Positions 53,387 through 60,147 of a stretch of 64,000 nt of DNA are shown piece by piece. Location of the stretch: NCBI GenBank assembly GCA_902788865.1, contig CADALZ010000001.1, positions 62,001 through 126,000 of the forward strand, in the 5' to 3' direction. The translations under genes and the position numbers were made by a program. Origin of the DNA: an uncultured Bacteroidales bacterium (lineage in GTDB: Bacteria > Bacteroidota > Bacteroidia > Bacteroidales > Bacteroidaceae). How positions within the stretch are numbered: position 1 is the first letter of the stretch; each line of letters begins with the position of its first letter. The notes below the pieces were generated by a model, which worked only from the letters and a program-made list of their open reading frames with translations, was not told the origin of the DNA and ran no database searches.

Positions 53387-53419
53387 TAACATAACATTAT
53401 ATTAAAGCAAAAGAGAAAA

Positions 53420-54310
53420 ATGAACAAGAAAGTATTGAATTGGTGCGGCGTTATAGGACTGGCTATCGTTGCATTCCTTTGCGGTCGCTACACTGCCCCT
53501 AAGGCAGAAGCACCTGCAGCTGTTGCTAACAATGCTGCAGCACAAGTAGATCCTACAGAGTATAGCATCATGGACCTGCCAATGGTTGACATCTCTAATT
53601 TCCCTGTTGACAAGGATGGCTACATCACCCTCTTCGACGGCAAGACCTTCAATGGCTGGCGTGGCTATGGTAAGACAGAGGTGCCTCCAAGATGGACTAT
53701 CCAGGATGGATGCATCACCTTCGCTGGTACAGGAACAGGTGAGGGCCAGACCGCAGAAGGCGGCGACCTGATCTTCGCTCATAAGTTCAAAGATTTCCAG
53801 CTGGAGCTGGAGTGGAAGATTTCTGAGGGTGGTAACTCTGGTATCTTCTATCTGGCACAGGAAGTTGAGACCAAGGATGCTAAGGGTAATCAGGTGATTC
53901 AGCCAATCTACATCTCTGCTCCTGAGTATCAGGTGCTCGACAATGCCAACCACCCAGACGCAAAGCTGGGCAAGGACGGCAACCGCCAGTCTGGTTCACT
54001 CTACGACATGATTCCTGCTAAGCCTCAGACTTTCACTAAGGCTGGTGAGTGGCAGAAGACCAAGATTATGGTTTACCGTGGTACAGTGACTCATACCCTC
54101 AACGATGCTGAGAACTGCGTAGAGTATCATCTCTGGACTCCAAGATGGACTGAGATGCTGCAGGCCAGCAAGTTCAGCCAGGACGCATGGCCTCTGGCAT
54201 TCGAGTTGCTGAACAACCTGGGTGGCGACGCTCACGAAGGTGTGATCGGTTTCCAGGATCATGGCGACAACGTGTGGTATCGCAATATCCGCATCAAGTT
54301 GCTGGATTAA
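53420..54310 (+). CDS. DUF1080 (3-keto-disaccharide hydrolase-like) protein
   Basis: The 296-residue protein has an N-terminal membrane anchor or signal (about 8-25), an Ala/Pro-rich linker, and a concanavalin-like fold with I-T-L-F-D-G-K-T-F-N-G-W-R near 70-82, W-K-I-S-E-G-G-N-S-G-I-F-Y and the C-terminal V-W-Y-R-N-I-R-I-K, all typical of DUF1080. The family binds or cleaves 3-keto glycosides. It would act in the periplasm with the adjacent oxidoreductase. It ends just before a strong terminator. Confidence 0.9.
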   Translation: MNKKVLNWCGVIGLAIVAFLCGRYTAPKAEAPAAVANNAAAQVDPTEYSIMDLPMVDISNFPVDKDGYITLFDGKTFNGWRGYGKTEVPPRWTIQDGCITFAGTGTGEGQTAEGGDLIFAHKFKDFQLELEWKISEGGNSGIFYLAQEVETKDAKGNQVIQPIYISAPEYQVLDNANHPDAKLGKDGNRQSGSLYDMIPAKPQTFTKAGEWQKTKIMVYRGTVTHTLNDAENCVEYHLWTPRWTEMLQASKFSQDAWPLAFELLNNLGGDAHEGVIGFQDHGDNVWYRNIRIKLLD

Positions 54311-54341
54311 TTGGTTTAGAGCTTAGAACTTAGATAAAAAG

Positions 54342-54367
54342 GGAGGGATGCCTGGGAGCATCCCTCC
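54342..54367. terminator. Bidirectional terminator between the DUF1080 and ddh genes
   Basis: A 10-bp perfect stem (GGAGGGATGC / GCATCCCTCC) with a 6-base loop is followed by TTCTTTT on the plus strand and by five T on the minus strand. It serves the two convergent genes. A short heptamer patch (TTTAGAGCTTAGAACTTAG) lies just left of it. Confidence 0.92.
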
Positions 54368-54418
54368 TTCTTTTATATATGTGCCATAGGGCAATTTGCA
54401 AAAATGCAAAAATGTTTT

Positions 54419-55318
54419 TTACACCAGTTTGCCTATCCACTCGTCTGGCTCGCCAGGCAGCAGGTCGATTACCGGAAGCTCGATCATCGTATAGCAGCCA
54501 GGCGTGCGGCGGATCGCTGCACGGGCTGCGCAGACAAGGATCTGTCCCGTCAAGGCTGGGTTGTTGATCTTCATGTCGAACTCCAGGAGTTGGTTCTGTG
54601 TGCGACCAGACACGCCCTTGCGCGTCAGATTCACGCCATGTCCCATATCCTTCAGCGCATCTACACTATCCACCTGAGTCACATGCGTTTCATCATGTAC
54701 AAAGTAAGGATCCGTCTTGATGGCCTGCTCTATCTGCTTGAAATCATAGCCCTCTTTCACCTCTACATATACCATACGGCGATGAATACCCGTGCCTACA
54801 GGAATCGTCATAGACAGCGCAGCTTTCACACCCTCAATGGCTTTCACAGCCACCGTATGACCCATACTCATGCCCGGACCGAAGTTGGTATAAGTGATAC
54901 CCTTCGGAACGATGGCCTGCAGCAATGCACGAACGATAGAGTCTGAGCCCGGATCCCAGCCAGCAGAAATCACCGACTTCACGCCATGTGCCTTGGCTAT
55001 CTTATCCAGTGTCTGGCGCAGGGCAGGAATGCCCGTATGAATGTCGAAGCTATCCACAGTGTTGATTCCCAGCGGGAGAATTTCCTTAGCATAGCTCTCT
55101 ACGCTGCGGCTCGGCGTACAGAGGATGGCCACATCCACATCGCTGAGGTCACGGATATCCTTCACTACAGTATAACCCTTCAGTTCTTCTGGCAGGTTAT
55201 CTGCTCCACTGCGACGTACGATACCAGCCAACTGAAAGTCGGGTGCTTCCAGCAATGCCTCCAGTGCAAAGCGGCCTATATTGCCATAGCCTACTATGGC
55301 TGCTCTAATTGTCTTCAT
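54419..55318 (-). CDS. ddh: meso-Diaminopimelate D-dehydrogenase
   Basis: The protein is about 299 residues from the ATG at 55318, which fits the start M-K-T-I-R-A-A-I-V-G-Y-G-N-I-G; the longer frame to 55360 runs into the promoter. It has V-R-R-S-G-A-D, C-T-P-S-R-S-V, and S-A-G-W-D-P-G-S-D-S with the later G-M-S-M-G-H-T, all ddh signatures. It makes diaminopimelate in one step with ammonia and NADPH. It has its own promoter and is divergent from ruvA. Confidence 0.95.
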   Translation of the reverse strand: MKTIRAAIVGYGNIGRFALEALLEAPDFQLAGIVRRSGADNLPEELKGYTVVKDIRDLSDVDVAILCTPSRSVESYAKEILPLGINTVDSFDIHTGIPALRQTLDKIAKAHGVKSVISAGWDPGSDSIVRALLQAIVPKGITYTNFGPGMSMGHTVAVKAIEGVKAALSMTIPVGTGIHRRMVYVEVKEGYDFKQIEQAIKTDPYFVHDETHVTQVDSVDALKDMGHGVNLTRKGVSGRTQNQLLEFDMKINNPALTGQILVCAARAAIRRTPGCYTMIELPVIDLLPGEPDEWIGKLV

Positions 55319-55357
55319 AATGAGATGTATTTTTAATGATTTGTTTTCTATCGGGCG

Positions 55358-55388
55358 CAAAAATAGTGATTTTTGGGGAATAATTCAA
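55358..55388 (-). promoter_or_regulatory. Promoter of ddh
   Basis: The minus strand reads TTG, 20 bases, TATTTTTG, exactly the Bacteroidetes pattern, 40 bp upstream of the ddh ATG. Confidence 0.7.
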
Positions 55389-55427
55389 TAATTATAGCTA
55401 AATTCGCAACAAAAAGTAAAAGAGCGT

Positions 55428-56030
55428 ATGATAGACTATATTAAAGGAGAAATAGCGGAGCTGCAACCAGCCACCGCAGTTTTAGAATGCCACGGCATAG
55501 GCTATGCCCTCAGCATTTCACTAAATACTTATTCGGCCATTCAAGGCAAAAAGGAGTGTAAGCTCTATGTATATGAGGCCGTAAGGCAGGATGCAGCCCA
55601 AGTGCTTTATGGCTTCAGCACCAAGCAGGAACGAGAGCTCTTCCTGCTGCTTATCAGTGTCTCGGGCATCGGCGGAAACACAGCCCGCACCATCCTCTCA
55701 GCCATCTCACCCGCCGAACTTGTGAATTGCATCAGCACGGAGAACACCACACTACTGAAGGGTGTGAAAGGACTCGGATTGAAGACGGCCCAGCGCATCA
55801 TCGTGGATCTGAAGGACAAGATCAAGAATGACAGCATCGCCATAGGCCCAGTCGGTATCAGTCCTGCGCCAATGGCCAGCAACAAGCAGGTACACGACGA
55901 GGCCGTTTCGGCTCTCACCATGCTGGGATTTGCCGTAGCCCCCTCACAGAAGGTGGTGTACGCCATCCTCAAGGCACAGCCCACTGCCACTGTGGAGCAG
56001 GTCATAAAGCTGGCTCTGAAACAGTTATAA
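55428..56030 (+). CDS. ruvA: Holliday junction helicase subunit RuvA
   Basis: This 200-residue protein has the OB part (M-I-D-Y-I-K-G-E-I near 1-9 and H-G-I-G-Y near 23-27), two helix-hairpin-helix motifs ([10 protein letters not shown] and [10 protein letters not shown]) and domain III at the C-terminus. It binds four-way junctions and recruits RuvB. No ruvB or ruvC is nearby. Confidence 0.96.
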   Translation: MIDYIKGEIAELQPATAVLECHGIGYALSISLNTYSAIQGKKECKLYVYEAVRQDAAQVLYGFSTKQERELFLLLISVSGIGGNTARTILSAISPAELVNCISTENTTLLKGVKGLGLKTAQRIIVDLKDKIKNDSIAIGPVGISPAPMASNKQVHDEAVSALTMLGFAVAPSQKVVYAILKAQPTATVEQVIKLALKQL

Positions 56031-56035
56031 AAAAA

Positions 56036-56065
56036 ACTGCCCAGACTTTCACAAGCCCAGGCAGT
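56036..56065 (-). terminator. Terminator of gdhA
   Basis: The minus strand reads ACTGCC, an inner GGCTT/AAGTC stem, GGCAGT and then seven T. It lies 64 bp after the gdhA stop and also abuts the convergent ruvA stop. Confidence 0.8.
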
Positions 56066-56128
56066 ACAAACCACAAATACAAATACAACTAAACAAAGTA
56101 TCTCATCTTATCAACTACGTTTCTCTTT

Positions 56129-57466
56129 TTAAATCACGCCCTGTGCCAACATAGCCTTAGCCACCTTCATGAAGCCTGCCACATTAGCACCCTTCACATA
56201 ATTGATGTAGCCGTCGGCCTGTGTACCATACTTCAGGCACTGAGCATGAATGGCGTGCATGATCTGGTGCAGACGCTGATCTACCTCCTCGGCAGTCCAG
56301 CTCAGGTGCAGTGCATTCTGTGACATTTCCAAGCCTGATGTAGCCACACCACCAGCATTCACAGCCTTGCCAGGAGCAAAGAGCATCTTGTGCTCCAAGA
56401 ACTTGTCGATAGCCTCTGGAGTGCAGCCCATGTTAGACACCTCAGCCACACAGATTACGTGATTATCAATCAAGTGCTGTGCATCGTCGCCGTTCAGTTC
56501 GTTCTGAGTAGCGCAAGGCAGGGCGATATCTACTTTCTGCTCCCAAGGCTTCTTGCCTGCGAAGAACTTCGCATTAGGGAAGCGCTCGGCGTATGGAGCC
56601 ACCACATCATTGCCAGAAGCACGAAGCTCCAACATATAGTCTATCTTCTCACCGCTGATGCCGTCTGGATCATAGACGTAACCGTCAGGACCAGAGATAG
56701 TCACCACCTTAGCACCCAGTTGGGTAGCCTTCGTAGCTGCACCCCAAGCCACATTGCCGAAGCCTGAGATAGCTACCGTCTTGCCTTCCAGAGTTTCGCC
56801 CTTCGTCTCAAGCATCTGCTTGGTGAAGTAGAGGGCTCCGAAGCCTGTAGCCTCTGGACGAACCAGTGAGCCACCATATTCCAGACCCTTACCGGTGAAC
56901 GTTCCGTCGCACTGGCGGGTGAGTTTCTTATACATACCATTGATGAAGCCTATTTCGCGTCCACCGACACCGATGTCACCAGCTGGTACATCTACGTTAG
57001 GACCCACATTGCGCCAGAGTTCCAGCATGAATGCCTGGCAGAAGCGCATGATTTCAGCTTCGCTCTTTCCGCGTGGTGAGAAGTCAGAGCCACCCTTACC
57101 GCCACCCATAGGCAGAGTCGTCAGGGCGTTCTTGAAAGTCTGCTCGAAACCGAGGAACTTCAAGATAGACGGAGTCACAGAGGCATGGAAGCGCAGACCG
57201 CCTTTGTAGGGGCCAATAGCGTTGTTGAACTGAACACGGTAACCCAGATTGGTCTGGATTTCACCCTTGTCATCTACCCATGTCACACGGAAAGTAAAGA
57301 TACGGTCGGGTTCTACCAAGCGCTCTATAATCTTGGCTTTCTCGAACTCAGGATGCTGGTTATATACATCCTCAATAGAGATAAGGACTTCTCTAACAGC
57401 TTGCAGATACTCTAATTCTCCAGGGTGTTTTGCCTGAAGATTAGCCATGATTTTTTCTATATTCAT
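56129..57466 (-). CDS. gdhA: NADP-type glutamate dehydrogenase
   Basis: This 445-residue enzyme has G-P-Y-K-G-G-L-R-F-H near 88-97, L-P-M-G-G-G-K-G-G-S-D-F near 123-134 with the catalytic Lys, and a Rossmann G-F-G-N-V-A-W-G in the second domain. The length and motif order fit the hexameric bacterial type. It fixes ammonia into glutamate. It has its own promoter and terminator. Confidence 0.97.
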   Translation of the reverse strand: MNIEKIMANLQAKHPGELEYLQAVREVLISIEDVYNQHPEFEKAKIIERLVEPDRIFTFRVTWVDDKGEIQTNLGYRVQFNNAIGPYKGGLRFHASVTPSILKFLGFEQTFKNALTTLPMGGGKGGSDFSPRGKSEAEIMRFCQAFMLELWRNVGPNVDVPAGDIGVGGREIGFINGMYKKLTRQCDGTFTGKGLEYGGSLVRPEATGFGALYFTKQMLETKGETLEGKTVAISGFGNVAWGAATKATQLGAKVVTISGPDGYVYDPDGISGEKIDYMLELRASGNDVVAPYAERFPNAKFFAGKKPWEQKVDIALPCATQNELNGDDAQHLIDNHVICVAEVSNMGCTPEAIDKFLEHKMLFAPGKAVNAGGVATSGLEMSQNALHLSWTAEEVDQRLHQIMHAIHAQCLKYGTQADGYINYVKGANVAGFMKVAKAMLAQGVI

Positions 57467-57548
57467 AGCGATTCAAAGTTAATTAGTTAAGATTCTACAA
57501 TTAGTTAAAACTATACTCCTTAAAACATTTTGTCAACTCATATCGGTG

Positions 57549-57556
57549 CAAAGATA
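57549..57556 (-). promoter_or_regulatory. Candidate -7 element of gdhA
   Basis: The minus strand reads TATCTTTG, 83 bp upstream of gdhA. At the expected distance stands GTG instead of TTG. Confidence 0.5.
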
Positions 57557-57630
57557 GTGCTTTTTTCTTAATCCTGCACATTTTTTGCAAAAAATTTCAA
57601 GAAAAATACAAAATATGTCAGCCACCCTGT

Positions 57631-59292
57631 TTACTGCATCTGCGAGCTGCCCTGATGCACATAGTCGGCCGGCAGCACATGGCGGGCATACTTCCAGTGG
57701 AGCTGCTGGTACAGATCTACCAGCTTCGGCAGCTTCTTCAAGAACTTGTCATAGCTCCTGTTGGCTGGCTGGCACCACTGCACTTCGCTGATGGCTGCCA
57801 CACGGGGCATATACATATATTGCAGTTGTTCCTGATAAGGGATATACTCCGTCCAGAGGTTGGCCTGCACGCCGATGATGTGCTTCTGCTGGTCGGCATT
57901 GAGCTGATCCATCGGGTCAAACGAATAAACCTTCTCCACAGGCAGGAAACCGCCGATGGCCTGCGGCTCACGGCTGACGTTCTCACTCTGGTAATAGTCC
58001 AGATAAGCATGTGAGGCGGGCGACATGATGACGTCATTCCCCATCTTCGCTGCTTTGATACCAGCGGCCGCACCACGCCAAGACATCACTGTGGCCGTGG
58101 GTGACAGGTCGCCCTCCATGATCTCTTCCCAGCCTATGATCTGGCGTCCCTTAGCGTTGAGGAATTTCTCCACGCGGGCCATGAAGTAGGTCTGCAACTT
58201 ATCCTCGGCACTATGCTCATCGTCCTTCGTAAGTCCCAATTGGCGGATGCGTGCCTGACACTTCTCACAGGCCTGCCAGCGCACACGCGGAGCCTCATCG
58301 CCACCTATATGTATATAGGTAGAAGGGAATATCTCTATAAGCTCGCTCAGCACATTCTCCACGAAGGTGAATGTCTCCTCTTTGCCAGCACAGAGGATAT
58401 CATCTGCGATGCCCCACTCTTCTGCCACATGATATGGACCGCCCGTGCATCCCAGCTCGGGGAAGCAGGCCAGAACCGCCAGCATGTGTCCGGGCATGTC
58501 GATTTCTGGTATCACGGTGATATAGCGTTCCTTGGCATATTCCACCACCTCGCGCATCTGCTCCTGTGTGTAGAAGCCACCCACAGGCGTATTGTCGTAT
58601 ATCGGTGTATTATGCCCTATCACCGTGCGCTGTCTGATGGAGCCGAAGCGTGTCAGTTCGGGATAGCGCTTTATCTCCACACGCCAACCCTGATCGTCGG
58701 TCAAGTGCCAGTGGAATGTATTCTGATTATGCAGTGCCAGCATATCGATGGTTTGCTTCACCACATCCACATCGAAGAAGTGGCGTGCCACATCCAGATG
58801 AATGCCGCGATAGCCGAAGCGCGGTGCATCGGTAATCTGTACAGCGGGCAGGTTCACCGTCTGGGCCTGCTGAGCTATAGGCAGACTCTTTCGCAGCGTC
58901 TGTATGCCGTAGAAGATGCCGTTTTCTGCTGCCGCCATCAGTGCCACCCCACGGTCGTCCACCACCAGCGTATAGCCTTCCTCGCCCGTCTTCATGCGTG
59001 GATCGAGCGACAGGTTGATGCAGTTCATCCGCGGCGGATTGGTGGTCAATCCCAGTTTCAAGCCTATATGCTTTTGAATATAATCACGCAAGAACTCCGC
59101 ATTGCGACGCATCAGGTCGTTGCCATCTGGATAGGCTATCACCGTAGTAGCATTCAGTTCAAACGCCGAGCCGCCCTTCAATTGCACCTGCTGTGGCTGC
59201 GGAATGATGTCATAGCTGGCCGTAGGTTGCTGAGCCTTTACCCCAAACCATGCTAAGCAAAGAAAAGCCATTGAAACAATCAGTTTTTTCAT
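57631..59292 (-). CDS. GH20 beta-N-acetylhexosaminidase
   Basis: This 553-residue enzyme has a signal peptide (cleavage near V-K-A-Q), the GH20b lead domain (about 25-150) with Y-T-L-V-V-D-D-R-G, and the catalytic barrel starting R-F-G-Y-R-G-I-H-L-D-V-A-R-H-F. The catalytic pair D332-E333 lies in H-I-G-G-D-E-A, and H-L-T-D-D-Q-G-W near 196-203 is also conserved. It removes terminal GlcNAc or GalNAc from glycans in the periplasm or on the surface. It lacks a lipobox. It stands alone with its own promoter. Confidence 0.95.
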   Translation of the reverse strand: MKKLIVSMAFLCLAWFGVKAQQPTASYDIIPQPQQVQLKGGSAFELNATTVIAYPDGNDLMRRNAEFLRDYIQKHIGLKLGLTTNPPRMNCINLSLDPRMKTGEEGYTLVVDDRGVALMAAAENGIFYGIQTLRKSLPIAQQAQTVNLPAVQITDAPRFGYRGIHLDVARHFFDVDVVKQTIDMLALHNQNTFHWHLTDDQGWRVEIKRYPELTRFGSIRQRTVIGHNTPIYDNTPVGGFYTQEQMREVVEYAKERYITVIPEIDMPGHMLAVLACFPELGCTGGPYHVAEEWGIADDILCAGKEETFTFVENVLSELIEIFPSTYIHIGGDEAPRVRWQACEKCQARIRQLGLTKDDEHSAEDKLQTYFMARVEKFLNAKGRQIIGWEEIMEGDLSPTATVMSWRGAAAGIKAAKMGNDVIMSPASHAYLDYYQSENVSREPQAIGGFLPVEKVYSFDPMDQLNADQQKHIIGVQANLWTEYIPYQEQLQYMYMPRVAAISEVQWCQPANRSYDKFLKKLPKLVDLYQQLHWKYARHVLPADYVHQGSSQMQ

Positions 59293-59320
59293 AATATCAG
59301 ACAGTTAAATTTTACCGACA

Positions 59321-59351
59321 CAAAGATAGCTAAATATATGTAAAGTCGCAA
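59321..59351 (-). promoter_or_regulatory. Promoter of the GH20 gene
   Basis: The minus strand reads TTG, 20 bases, TATCTTTG, a full match to the Bacteroidetes pattern, 29 bp before the start codon. Confidence 0.75.
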
Positions 59352-59685
59352 GTACTACGGCATCTTTTCACGCCGCTTTCACGTTATTTCACACAAAGCT
59401 CTGCGCAGCCCTTCACCTACCCTCTTTTTTCTCACACATATTTTTTTCTGAACTGCACGCGTTTTTTGGCCTGCCTATGGCACCGGAATGCATTAAGGCA
59501 ACCGGTAATTATCCGTCAAGGCAGCAAAAAAAACGCATCGCTTGACGAAAAAAAAATGCAAAAAAAATTGGATGTCACAAAAATATATTTTTGTACCGAT
59601 TTACGTAGAGCAGTTAAGTTTTACCACCTCACAGACATTCCAAGGAGCCGTGAGCAGCGTTTTAATTGGTTTTTCACCCCATTTC
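59352..59685. other. AT-rich intergenic stretch without a gene
   Basis: This middle part of the 456-bp gap between the GH20 gene and the small lipoprotein gene shows poly-A runs near 59527-59570 and one extra TATTTTTG (59586-59593). I see no conserved RNA structure and no credible protein; a 118-codon frame over it ends inside the lipoprotein gene in another phase. Confidence 0.5.
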
Positions 59686-59716
59686 TTGCACATGGAAAGT
59701 ATTTTCACTATTTTCG
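59686..59716 (+). promoter_or_regulatory. Promoter of the lipoprotein-PPDK_N pair
   Basis: TTG, 20 bases, TATTTTCG lies 32 bp before the lipoprotein start, one base off the -7 consensus. Confidence 0.6.
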
Positions 59717-59748
59717 CAGAAAAATTTTAATTTATTACATAGAAGATT

Positions 59749-60120
59749 ATGAAGACTGTCAAATTACTGGTTGCAGCCTGTATGGCCTGCTTCCTGATGG
59801 CCTGTGCCACCGCCGAAGATAAGTATGAGAACAACGTGAAGAAACTGGATGCCCTGATCACCGAACTGGAGCAGCAGGAGAGCGTGAGCAAGGACGACTG
59901 GAAGAAAGCGGAAGCTATGCTCAACGAGCTGCAAATCAGCGAAAAGGATTTAGAGAATCTCACCGAGGAACAAGCCGAGGAGTATGGCAAGCTGGCTGGT
60001 CGCCTGACAAAACTGGCCATGAAACAGGGTGTGAACTCAGTGAACGATGCCATGGACAAAGTGAATGGCTTCCTGAAAGGACTGGGATCGGCACTCGGTG
60101 GAGAGGAAGAGAAGGATTGA
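59749..60120 (+). CDS. Small helical lipoprotein
   Basis: The 123-residue protein has a lipoprotein signal with lipobox L-M-A-C near residues 16-19, then a highly charged, alpha-helical body (heptad-like L-D-A-L-I-T-E-L-E and M-L-N-E-L-Q) and a Gly-rich end. It resembles DUF6591-type Bacteroidales lipoproteins, although I am not certain. It lies 27 bp before the large receiver-PPDK_N gene and probably shares its promoter. The function is unknown. Confidence 0.75.
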   Translation: MKTVKLLVAACMACFLMACATAEDKYENNVKKLDALITELEQQESVSKDDWKKAEAMLNELQISEKDLENLTEEQAEEYGKLAGRLTKLAMKQGVNSVNDAMDKVNGFLKGLGSALGGEEEKD

Positions 60121-60147
60121 GAAATGGAGAGATTGAGAGATTGAAAA

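Noticed and set aside
58213..59256. A 347-codon plus-strand frame opposite the GH20 gene
   Set aside because: The GH20 frame carries the catalytic motifs and a signal peptide. The opposite frame has no recognisable domain and abnormal His/Cys content.
59466..59822. A 118-codon frame across the gap before the small lipoprotein
   Set aside because: Low-complexity, runs through poly-A tracts and the promoter and ends inside the lipoprotein gene in another phase.
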